A stretch of 38,491 bases of DNA from positions 1 through 38,491 of the forward strand of contig JAYSWD010000129.1 in the NCBI GenBank assembly GCA_043718225.1. Direction: 5' to 3'. The DNA comes from Multiplicimicrobium sp043718225. Its GTDB lineage: Bacteria > Omnitrophota > Omnitrophia > Omnitrophales > Aquincolibacteriaceae. The notes below the pieces were generated by a model. That model made no database searches, was not told the origin of the DNA, and saw nothing but the letters and a program-made list of their open reading frames with translations. Each line of letters opens with the position of its first letter. The stretch's first letter is position 1. A program made the translations under genes and the position numbers. This document shows positions 1 through 6,769 of this stretch, one piece after another.

Positions 1-1
1 C

Positions 2-1294
2 ATGGCACGACGAACCGGCAGAGCGGAGGAAGACGAACATGCACAAGGTGTTGAAGCTTCAGAGTTGGAAGTAAGTTTTAATTTGAAAAACGGTTCCAAA
101 GAAAAATTTCTTGAAGAGTTAAGACGCGATTTGTCTCTCGTGCCGGGTATGAATATTACAATCGGTCAGCCCATTTCGCACCGGATTGATCATATGTTGT
201 CCGGGACCCGCGCCAATCTTGCCGTTAAGCTATTTGGCCCCGATCTTTATGAGCTCAGGCGAATCGCGGGTAATATTCGAGCCGTCATGCAGCCCGTGCG
301 TGGTGTTGTTGACTTGAGCGTTGAACAACAAAGCGATATTCCTGCGTTGAAAATAAAATTCGATCATGACGCGATGGCTCAATTTGGTATTCGCATGGAA
401 GATGTCTCTGAAAATTTAGAGAGTGTTTTTATGGGGCATTCGGTTTCTAAAATACTTGAAGGTCAAAACACGTTTGACCTTGTTGTGAAAAGCAAAGTGC
501 AAGAACCTTTACTCCCTGAAACTCTCGGCAACCTTTTGGTGGATACGCATGATGGTAAAAAAATTCCCTTAAAAATGATCGCGAAAATTAATCGAGATCG
601 TGGTCCCAATACAATTAGCCGGGAAAATGTGCAGCGTAAAATTGTTATTATGTGTAATGTCGCGGGCCGCGCGGTTGGAGATGTTGTTAAAGATGTGCAA
701 AATAAAGTTAAGACCGAAATTAAAATTCCTGAGGGTTATTATCTCGAATACGGCGGGCAGTTTGAAGCAGAGCAGCAGGCGTCGAAGCAGCTTTTAATCT
801 TGAGTCTATTGGTCATTATTGGGATGGTGATGATTCTGGGTATGGCTTTTAAGTCTATGCGCGATACGCTTTTTATTATGCTTAATTTGCCCTTGGCTGT
901 TATTGGCGGTGTCGTTGGGGTTTATCTCTCGGGCGGGATTCTTTCGATTGCATCGATTATAGGATTTATAACCCTTTTTGGAATCGCTATTCGAAACGGC
1001 ATTATGCTCATCTCCCATATTCATCATCTGATGCAGAAAGAAGGCGTTTTAGATTTTAAAACTGCAATCATTCGCGGAAGCATCGAAAGACTTTCGCCCA
1101 TTTTAATGACGGCTTTATGTGCGGGCTTGGCGCTTGTCCCACTTGCTTTAAGCGGGGGAAAGCCAGGTAGTGAGATTCAAACTCCCATGGCAATTGTGAT
1201 CTTGTGCGGACTGATCAGTTCGACATTACTTAATATGATTGTCGTTCCTGTTTTGTATCATCGATTTGGTCGCCCTCACACGATGGGAAATTAA
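2..1294 (+). CDS. Heavy-metal RND efflux pump, CusA/CzcA type (C-terminal part)
   Basis: This is the C-terminal 430 residues of an inner-membrane proton-driven RND transporter. Such pumps are normally over 1,000 residues long, so the gene is cut by the window start, and the ATG at base 2 is probably an internal codon. The first residues carry the GRAEEDEHAQGV stretch typical of the CusA/CzcA porter domain. The docking/porter region runs to about residue 260. A block of hydrophobic helices fills about residues 265-425 and includes the GGKPGSEIQTPMA segment found near the end of heavy-metal RND proteins. The metal (Cu/Ag or Co/Zn/Cd) cannot be assigned, because the TM4 charged residues lie outside the window. 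No membrane-fusion partner is visible downstream. A truncated signal-peptide ORF at 1753 may be what is left of an outer-membrane partner. Confidence 0.93.
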   Translation: MARRTGRAEEDEHAQGVEASELEVSFNLKNGSKEKFLEELRRDLSLVPGMNITIGQPISHRIDHMLSGTRANLAVKLFGPDLYELRRIAGNIRAVMQPVRGVVDLSVEQQSDIPALKIKFDHDAMAQFGIRMEDVSENLESVFMGHSVSKILEGQNTFDLVVKSKVQEPLLPETLGNLLVDTHDGKKIPLKMIAKINRDRGPNTISRENVQRKIVIMCNVAGRAVGDVVKDVQNKVKTEIKIPEGYYLEYGGQFEAEQQASKQLLILSLLVIIGMVMILGMAFKSMRDTLFIMLNLPLAVIGGVVGVYLSGGILSIASIIGFITLFGIAIRNGIMLISHIHHLMQKEGVLDFKTAIIRGSIERLSPILMTALCAGLALVPLALSGGKPGSEIQTPMAIVILCGLISSTLLNMIVVPVLYHRFGRPHTMGN

Positions 1295-1307
1295 AGGTGG
1301 TTTAAGT

Positions 1308-1664
1308 ATGATCTTTTTAGTTACCAAGTACGCAATAACTGCTTTTATCATAGTTTTGGTTTCAGAATTTGCCAAACGAAGCGATAAGTTGGGGGCTTTG
1401 ATTTCGTCGCTTCCTTTTGTCACAATTATGGTCATGATTTGGCTTTATATTGAAAAGCAGGGAAATGAAAAAATAGCCAATCATGCTTATTACACATTTT
1501 GGTATGTCCTTCCCACGCTTCCTATGTTCCTGGTAATGCCTTGGTTATTAAATAAAGGAATAAATTTTTGGGCAGCTTTGGCTATTTGCGCAGCCATAAC
1601 GTTTGTTTGCTTTATTTTGACGGCAGTAGCCGTTCGTCGAATCGGAGTAGATTTAATCCCTTAA
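1308..1664 (+). CDS. DUF3147 family small integral membrane protein
   Basis: This is a 118-residue protein that is almost entirely hydrophobic, with four predicted membrane helices (about residues 4-20, 29-47, 60-80 and 88-108). The early motif EFAKRSDKLGALISSLP is typical of the DUF3147 family, whose function is unknown. An upstream in-frame ATG exists at 1239, but it would overlap the pump gene. The ATG at 1308 is preferred because AAAGGTGG lies eight bases before it and overlaps the pump stop codon region. The short spacing implies co-transcription with the RND pump, and a role next to efflux or envelope stress is only inferred from that. Confidence 0.85.
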   Translation: MIFLVTKYAITAFIIVLVSEFAKRSDKLGALISSLPFVTIMVMIWLYIEKQGNEKIANHAYYTFWYVLPTLPMFLVMPWLLNKGINFWAALAICAAITFVCFILTAVAVRRIGVDLIP

Positions 1665-1667
1665 TTA

Positions 1668-1772
1668 AGCTTTCAAATTTCGCAAAGCACTCTGAAAATC
1701 TTCACATCTTCGCTATGTAACCAGTTCCGTAAGTCGTTGATTACGGGGGGCTATGAAAAAAGCTTCGAGGTT
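1668..1772 (+). repeat. Dispersed leader-like element, copy A
   Basis: This block of about 105 bases has a second copy at 6662-6769. By eye roughly three quarters of aligned positions agree, including the identical core GTCGTTGATTACGGGG. The core forms a hairpin: CCGTAA at 1727-1732 pairs with TTACGG at 1741-1746 around the loop GTCGTTGA. Both copies end in a G-rich Shine-Dalgarno-like run, then an ATG followed by AAA. This is what a conserved 5' untranslated region plus start codon would look like. It matches no riboswitch family that I can name. It lies in the 388-base gap before kaiC. Confidence 0.6.
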
Positions 1773-1890
1773 AATCCTTGTTTTTTTAATCTTTAGAATT
1801 CAGCCAAAAGCTTTGGAAGAGAGTGAACCAATTCAGGCTTCCAATTTAAAACCTCAGGCCTCCCGTGAATTTCGTTGTAATGGAAAATGA
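1753..1890 (+). pseudogene. 45-residue ORF, possible remnant of an exported protein gene
   Basis: An ATG directly behind the leader-like element (GGGGGG six bases upstream) opens a 45-codon frame. It begins MKKASRLILVFLIF, a basic start followed by a hydrophobic stretch like a Sec signal peptide, and continues with polar residues to a TGA at 1888. Nothing recognisable follows. The position after an RND pump gene makes a decayed outer-membrane efflux factor a reasonable guess, but the preserved part is too short for homology. A genuine small exported peptide is the alternative. Confidence 0.35.
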
Positions 1891-1900
1891 GGGCTTAAAA

Positions 1901-1916
1901 TAGGCGAACCCCTATA
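1901..1916 (+). promoter_or_regulatory. Candidate shared regulatory motif upstream of kaiC
   Basis: The string TAGGCGAACCCCTATA occurs about 140 bases before kaiC. A near-identical string, TAGGGTAAACCCCTATA, occurs at 21112-21128 before the second DUF883 gene. Both lie in intergenic DNA upstream of stress-type operons. The CCCC-TATA end recalls an alternative sigma factor -10 region, but the spacing to any -35 does not fit a consensus I can name. It is offered only as a two-copy motif. Confidence 0.3.
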
Positions 1917-2052
1917 CGCAGAATAAGCACGAGTTCATATGCTGAGTGGTTATTTTAGTTTATTTAAAAGCATTTCATATGGCGTTCACATTTCACCCCG
2001 CCTTAAAACAAATGATTCAATCAAGCTCTAAAAAAGCTTATAGGAGCTACCT

Positions 2053-3858
2053 TTGAAACAAGTCAAACAGCAAAGCAGATCTCAATATAAATCAGCATTC
2101 CCAGGTATAGAAAAAATACCGACCGGAATCGAGGGGTTTGACCAAATTACAATGGGAGGTTTGCCCAAAGGGAGGACCACCCTCATTATGGGTGAACCGG
2201 GCAGTGGCAAAACCGTTTTTGCTCTGCAGACGCTTGTGAATGGCGCACGGCTTTACAATGAACCGGGCATTTTTGTTGCTCTTGAAGAAAACTCCCGACA
2301 AATCGTTAATAACGCCGCTACTTTTGGTTGGGATATTTCATTCTTAGAAAAAAGTAATCTGTTCTTCCTCGATGCCAAAATAGCACCGGACATTGTGATG
2401 TCAGGCGACTTTGAACTCGCCGGAATGCTGGCGGGAATTAAGGTTAAAGCCAAGCAGATGGGTGCAAAGCGCATTGTGTTTGACGGCATTGACGTGCTTT
2501 TGACTCTTCTGAATGATCCGGTCAAAGAGCGTGTCCAGCTGAATTATCTTCAACACTGGCTATCCGAAAGTGGCCTGACCGGAATCATTACAGGGAAAAT
2601 GGAGCATGGTAATGCCATGACGGGGCGGTATGGATTTATGCAATTTATGGTAGATTGCTCGATCTTGTTTCATCACCGCATTGTTGAACGAATTTCATTG
2701 CGTGAAATGCGCGTGGCCAAATATCGTGGATCAGGCTTTGCCGAAAATGAATTTTCAATGTGTATCAGTTCCTCCGGAATTGAGCTGGCCGGCGTCGATA
2801 AACCCGATTTAGATTATAAAGTTTATACAGACCGACTTTCTTCAGGCGCGGAAAGACTCGACACCATGCTCTCGGGCGGCTATTTGAAAGGGTCGAATGT
2901 ATTAATTTCCGGCAGTCCGGGCACAGCAAAATCAACATTAGCCGGTTTATTTATTGAGACCGCCTGCCAGCGTAAAGATAAATGTATTTACATGAGCTTT
3001 GATGAAGTCGGCTCAGAGATTGTCCGCAATTTGTCTTCCGTTGGAATTAAATTGGGCTCTTTTGTAGAATCCGGAATGTTGATTATGCATTCCGCGGATG
3101 CCGAAACTCGCAGCGCCGAAGAACATTGCTTAATTCTGAAAGGCTTGATTATAAAGCATCAGCCCAAATGCCTTGTGATCGATCCGATCTCCGCCGTCAT
3201 CAAGGGCGGCCAGCATTCATCATCCTTTGGAGCGATTAAGCGGCTAGTCCGCTTTATCAAATCGAAAGGCATTACCTTAATTTGTACGAGTTTATCAGGC
3301 ACGTTGGAAGCAAACGGCGAGGCAGAATCAACCGGCAATGAGATTTCTGCCATTGCAGATACGTGGATTCATTTATCGTATCTGATCCGCGGAGGCGAGC
3401 GCAATCGCGCGCTCACGATTATCAAATCGCGAGGAACAGAAAACTCCAGGCAAGTCCGTGAATTGCTTTTGAGCAAAGATGGAATTACTTTGACCGACGT
3501 TTATGTTGTCGGAGGCGACGTGTTAATGGGTACGGCGAGATGGGAAAAGGAAAGCGAAGAAAAGCTGAAAAAGGAAGTGCTTGAAATCGAGGTGGCTTGT
3601 AAACGCCGCGAACTCGAATTTGCAGAGGCGGAAATTAATGCCCGCAGTCAAGGCTTGGGACGCGAGTTAGAAGCCAAAAAAAATGAGCTGGTATTGCTGA
3701 CACTCAAAGATAAAACCCATGCCGAAGAACAACGTCAAAAGAGCGTCGATTTTCTTCTCAAACGAGGCGCTGACACAAAAATTAAAAAGAGCCGGCCCAA
3801 GCACCTGATACAAAAGGAGTTGATTGGGGCCGCAGTATCGATTAACAAGCGAGACTAA
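2053..3858 (+). CDS. kaiC: KaiC-family double-domain RecA-like ATPase
   Basis: This 601-residue protein has two RecA/KaiC domains. Domain 1 has the Walker A GEPGSGKT (47-54), catalytic E78-E79 and the Walker B aspartate D144. Domain 2 has the Walker A GSPGTAKS (287-294), a D317-E318 pair instead of EE, and the Walker B LVID (374-377). Aligning EISAIADT (430-437) with the phosphorylation loop of cyanobacterial KaiC puts S432 at the S431 position, Ala433 at the T432 position and T427 at T426. Residues from about 495 to 601 form a charged, Glu/Lys-rich helical extension, probably a coiled coil, which replaces the short KaiC tail. The start is a TTG with AGGAG six bases upstream. It is followed two bases later by kaiB. 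KaiC-like proteins outside cyanobacteria are linked to stress tolerance or simple timers, and no kaiA is visible. Confidence 0.93.
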   Translation: MKQVKQQSRSQYKSAFPGIEKIPTGIEGFDQITMGGLPKGRTTLIMGEPGSGKTVFALQTLVNGARLYNEPGIFVALEENSRQIVNNAATFGWDISFLEKSNLFFLDAKIAPDIVMSGDFELAGMLAGIKVKAKQMGAKRIVFDGIDVLLTLLNDPVKERVQLNYLQHWLSESGLTGIITGKMEHGNAMTGRYGFMQFMVDCSILFHHRIVERISLREMRVAKYRGSGFAENEFSMCISSSGIELAGVDKPDLDYKVYTDRLSSGAERLDTMLSGGYLKGSNVLISGSPGTAKSTLAGLFIETACQRKDKCIYMSFDEVGSEIVRNLSSVGIKLGSFVESGMLIMHSADAETRSAEEHCLILKGLIIKHQPKCLVIDPISAVIKGGQHSSSFGAIKRLVRFIKSKGITLICTSLSGTLEANGEAESTGNEISAIADTWIHLSYLIRGGERNRALTIIKSRGTENSRQVRELLLSKDGITLTDVYVVGGDVLMGTARWEKESEEKLKKEVLEIEVACKRRELEFAEAEINARSQGLGRELEAKKNELVLLTLKDKTHAEEQRQKSVDFLLKRGADTKIKKSRPKHLIQKELIGAAVSINKRD

Positions 3859-3860
3859 AA

Positions 3861-4184
3861 GTGAAAGTCCAAAAAAAGGATAACTTTGTTTTACTGAGGC
3901 TCTATGTCGCGGGTGAGTCACCCAGTTCATTGAAAGCGATTTCGAATCTCAATGCTCTGGCGGAAGAGTATTTGCGTGACAATCACAAAATAGAGATCGT
4001 GGATACTTTGAAAGATCACAGCGCCTTGAAAGCGGGAGTTCTTGTCACGCCTACTTTAGTCAAAATAGGTTCATTTCCACTGCGTCAAATTATTGGAGAT
4101 CTAAGCGATAAACCGAAAGTTCTTCAAGCACTTGGCGAGTTAAAAGATCAGGCGATAAGCGACAAGCCAAAGCATAAAAGGTAA
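3861..4184 (+). CDS. kaiB: KaiB-like thioredoxin-fold protein
   Basis: This 107-residue protein has the KaiB pattern: a first strand LLRLYVAGESPSS, a helix with SLKAISNLNALAEEYL, the strand IEIVD, and the conserved VTPTLVK and LRQIIGDLSD segments. KaiB binds KaiC and, in cyanobacteria, recruits output kinases. The start is GTG two bases after the kaiC stop, so translation is probably coupled. The stop TAA at 4182-4184 is followed in the same frame by 72 sense codons that run straight into the downstream kinase frame. Together with the missing kinase start, this suggests that KaiB was, or is, the N-terminal domain of a SasA-like kinase. The C-terminus is basic (KPKHKR). Confidence 0.92.
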   Translation: MKVQKKDNFVLLRLYVAGESPSSLKAISNLNALAEEYLRDNHKIEIVDTLKDHSALKAGVLVTPTLVKIGSFPLRQIIGDLSDKPKVLQALGELKDQAISDKPKHKR

Positions 4185-4400
4185 TTTACGCATAGTTTAA
4201 CCAGCCGCGTCCCTAAAAAATTCCCAAGGCACCCCTCTAAGAAAAAACAGATTAAGGTTCCAAAACAAAAGCAAACCTCGATAAATAAAGCTAAGTCGGT
4301 TTGTTTTGAGCATGAATCAGCGCTGGCTAAAGCAGAACTTATTTCTACCACGGCCTGCCTGCAATCAATCATCGAAAAACAGGAAAGGACGAATAAGGAT
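4185..4400 (+). other. In-frame open stretch linking kaiB to the kinase, without a start codon
   Basis: After the kaiB TAA the same frame stays open for 72 codons and contains no ATG, GTG or TTG. The first half is a Lys/Pro-rich linker-like sequence. From about 4323 the codons read as a heptad helix (ELISTTACLQSIIEKQE) that closely resembles the helix leading into the PAS region of CheR/CheB-PAS chimeras, where ELxxTREYLQSIIEEQE is usual. This part is therefore ancestral coding sequence of the kinase. Possibilities are a nonsense mutation splitting a KaiB-kinase fusion, stop-codon read-through, a rare start such as ATT (4251) or CTG (4323), or a sequencing error. Confidence 0.7.
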
Positions 4401-5960
4401 TTGCAGGCCGCGAATGAAAAAGTAGTCCAGGCAAACGAAAAACTGCAAACCCTGAATGAGGAAATACAAAATGCAAACGAAGAGCTGAGAACAGCCCAAG
4501 AAGAAATTTTGACAGCGAATGAAGAAACCACGACCGTAAATAATGAGCTCGCGGCTCGAAATGCTCAGTTGACGCAGCTTAATGATGACTTTACCAATTT
4601 AACCAAAAGCATCCAGCTTCCGGTTGTGATTGTGGGAAACGATTTGCGGATTCGATTTTTTACACAGACGAGCAATAAAGTTTTCAGCATTGTTGCCAGC
4701 GATGTGGGCCGATCTATCAACGATATTAAGCCGAAGGTCAAGGTTTCCAATCTTGAGGGATTGATTTCTCAGGTCATCAATGACTTTAAAATCATAGAAC
4801 GGGAAGTTCAAGATGAGCAGGGACACTGGCATAACCTGCAAATACGTCCGTACCAAACGAGCGACAATCGAATGGACGGGGCCGTCATGACGTTTGGAGA
4901 TATAAGCGAAGAGTATAGGCATTTTTTAGAAGCGATGGTTCAAACGGTAACGCTGTCTCTGGTGGTTCTTGATTCCCAATTACGAGTCAAAATGGTTAAC
5001 CAATCCTTTTGTGACACCTTCCATGTCAAGGCTGAACAGGCCGAAAATAAGTTCATTTATGAATTAGGGAACAAGCAATGGGATATTCCCGCATTACGTA
5101 AACTCTTGGAAGATGTTCTGCCCAGTAAATGCAAATTTTCAAATTACGAAGTAGATCATCAGTTTGAAAGCATTGGGCGTAAAGTAATGCTGGTGAGCGC
5201 GAGTCAAATTGATGTTAGGCAGTCTATCCTTCTTAGCATTGAAGATATTACGGACCGCAAGCGGCATGCGGATGCGCTCGTCCGGGCCAATCAAGAACTT
5301 AACCAATTTGCTTATGTGGTGGCGCATGATTTACAAGAGCCCGTGCGCTTGATGTCAAGTTATGTTGATCTTTTAAAAATGCATTCCGAGAAAAAATTAG
5401 ATGAAGATGCGCAGAGTTTTCTGGGTTTCATCAAACAAGGCTCCTTACAAGCGCTGGTGCTGATTCAAGACTTACTATCTTATGGGACCGTAAGCGGGGG
5501 GGGCCGAGCGCTGGAACTTATTGATTTTGAAACAATCCTGAAGGAAGTTCTCGCGGAAATTCGAATATTGATCGAAGAAAGCAGCGCGGAAATCACGCAG
5601 GAGGCGCTTCCCGCGCTGATGGCAGATCGTATTCAAATTATTAGGCTCTTTCAAAATCTCATGACCAATGCCATTAAGTATCGCGCAAAAAGGCCGCTCA
5701 AAATTCATATTTCTGCCCGAAAAGAAAAAAACCGCTGGCTCTTTTCAGTGAGAGATAATGGAATCGGAATTGATCCTGAACACAATGAGTGGATTTTCGA
5801 GATTTTTAAACGACTTCATTCCAAAACAGAATATCCCGGAACAGGTATAGGATTAGCTATTTGTAAAAAAATTGTTCAATGGCATAGCGGTGAAATATGG
5901 ACTGAGTCGAAACCCGGAAAGGGCTCGACGTTCTTTTTTTCCTTGCCGCGTGAGGCGTAA
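4401..5960 (+). CDS. PAS-domain sensor histidine kinase next to KaiB
   Basis: This cytoplasmic kinase has 519 residues from the first usable start, a TTG with AGGAAAGGA 11 bases upstream. Residues 1-65 are a Glu/Asn-rich coiled coil of the kind found between CheR and PAS domains. PAS 1 spans about 70-170 (DLRIRFFTQTSNKVF) and PAS 2 about 178-285. The HisKA domain carries the phospho-acceptor H309 in FAYVVAHDLQEPVR. The ATPase domain has the N box NLMTNAIKY (419-427), the G1 box DNGIGI (452-457) and the G2 box GTGIGLAI (480-487). No membrane segment is seen. The coding frame extends upstream to the kaiB stop. The gene is followed 16 bases later by a receiver-only regulator, its likely partner. 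In cyanobacteria SasA joins a KaiB-like domain to a kinase, so this kinase is a plausible reader of KaiC state. Confidence 0.9.
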   Translation: MQAANEKVVQANEKLQTLNEEIQNANEELRTAQEEILTANEETTTVNNELAARNAQLTQLNDDFTNLTKSIQLPVVIVGNDLRIRFFTQTSNKVFSIVASDVGRSINDIKPKVKVSNLEGLISQVINDFKIIEREVQDEQGHWHNLQIRPYQTSDNRMDGAVMTFGDISEEYRHFLEAMVQTVTLSLVVLDSQLRVKMVNQSFCDTFHVKAEQAENKFIYELGNKQWDIPALRKLLEDVLPSKCKFSNYEVDHQFESIGRKVMLVSASQIDVRQSILLSIEDITDRKRHADALVRANQELNQFAYVVAHDLQEPVRLMSSYVDLLKMHSEKKLDEDAQSFLGFIKQGSLQALVLIQDLLSYGTVSGGGRALELIDFETILKEVLAEIRILIEESSAEITQEALPALMADRIQIIRLFQNLMTNAIKYRAKRPLKIHISARKEKNRWLFSVRDNGIGIDPEHNEWIFEIFKRLHSKTEYPGTGIGLAICKKIVQWHSGEIWTESKPGKGSTFFFSLPREA

Positions 5961-5976
5961 ATTGACTTTGCAAAAA

Positions 5977-6372
5977 ATGATTAAGCATGTGTTATTGGTC
6001 GAAGATTCCGAAGCAGGCCGGCGGCTCATGCAGGAAGCATTTAAGATAGCATCTTTTGACGGTCAGCTTAATATCACAGAAAATGGAGAGGAGCTCCTCC
6101 AGTTTTTGAAGCAAGAAGAAGGATTTGTAAACGCGCAGATCCCCGATCTGATTCTTCTCGATCTAAATTTGCCTGGGAAAAGCGGCTTCCAAGTCCTGGA
6201 TGGAATCAAAAAAGATAAAAGATTTCAAAACATTCCCGTTATTGTATTGACCGGTTCCAGCGCCGCATCCGATATCCAAACTTGTGCTGAATTCGGGTGC
6301 AAGTATTTAATGAAGCCGTCAAACTTTTCTGAATTGATTGCTTTAGTTAAGTCCCTGCCCGATTTTTTTTGA
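5977..6372 (+). CDS. Single-domain response regulator (CheY/Rcp type)
   Basis: This is a 131-residue receiver without an output domain. The acidic pocket is E9-D10, the phospho-acceptor is D62 in LILLDLNLPGKSG, the switch threonine is T92 and the conserved lysine is K113 in MKPS. The frame is open from 5872 inside the kinase gene, but the fold begins at MIKHVLLVED, so the ATG at 5977 is chosen; a TTG at 5968 is possible. It ends the kai operon and is probably phosphorylated by the kinase encoded just before it. Because it has no DNA-binding domain, its output must pass through another protein. Receivers of this subgroup (with the NLPGKSG signature) usually pair with phytochrome-like or PAS kinases. 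Confidence 0.93.
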   Translation: MIKHVLLVEDSEAGRRLMQEAFKIASFDGQLNITENGEELLQFLKQEEGFVNAQIPDLILLDLNLPGKSGFQVLDGIKKDKRFQNIPVIVLTGSSAASDIQTCAEFGCKYLMKPSNFSELIALVKSLPDFF

Positions 6373-6444
6373 CACGGAGGCGTGGATTATTTTTTTTAAA
6401 AGCTTAGGCGTCCGTTCTCAATTAAGTTGCAAACCCGGTATAAT

Positions 6445-6613
6445 CTAGAAGCGGTTTCATAAGTCGTCACAAGTCCAATAGCTACCGTCATCGCGAGGAA
6501 CCCCATAGGGGTGACGTGGCGATCTCTCTCTACAAAAGCGAGATTGCTTCGCCTTCGGCTCGCAATGACATTATGAATAAAGAACTTAGAGATGCTTATG
6601 AAACCGCTTCTAG
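6445..6613. mobile_element. MITE-like element with nested inverted repeats
   Basis: Two perfect 19-bp inverted repeats (CTAGAAGCGGTTTCATAAG at 6445-6463 and its complement at 6595-6613) enclose a second inverted structure at 6487-6569. The inner structure begins GTCATCGCGAGG and ends CTCGCAATGAC. The inner unit belongs to the widespread GTCATTGCGAGG type of short palindromic repeats, with GATTGCTTCGC inside; a second unit lies at 36562-36632. There is no coding capacity for a transposase, so movement would need one in trans. No clear target-site duplication is visible. It occupies most of the 389-base gap between the response regulator and katA. Confidence 0.65.
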
Positions 6614-6661
6614 AAACAGATAATTCTCTTGTTGTCATTGCTTTCTAAAATGTCCGGTTGA

Positions 6662-6769
6662 AGCTTTGAGATTTTCACAAAGAACCCGAAAAATTTTCAC
6701 ATCCTCTGAATATAGCTAATCCCGAAAGTCGTTGATTACGGGGAGCATATGAAAAGAAGCCTTAAGGTT
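6662..6769 (+). repeat. Dispersed leader-like element, copy B
   Basis: This is the second copy of the element at 1668-1772. It holds the same core GTCGTTGATTACGGGG, flanked so that CCCG (6721-6724) can pair with CGGG (6739-6742). It is followed by AGCATATGAAAAG, again a purine-rich run, an ATG and Lys codons. The ATG at 6749 opens only a 26-codon frame, which runs antisense over the 3' end of katA, so the copy looks cut off from whatever it once preceded. The same polarity and the same position relative to an ATG in both copies argue for a transcribed leader rather than a random repeat. Confidence 0.55.
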
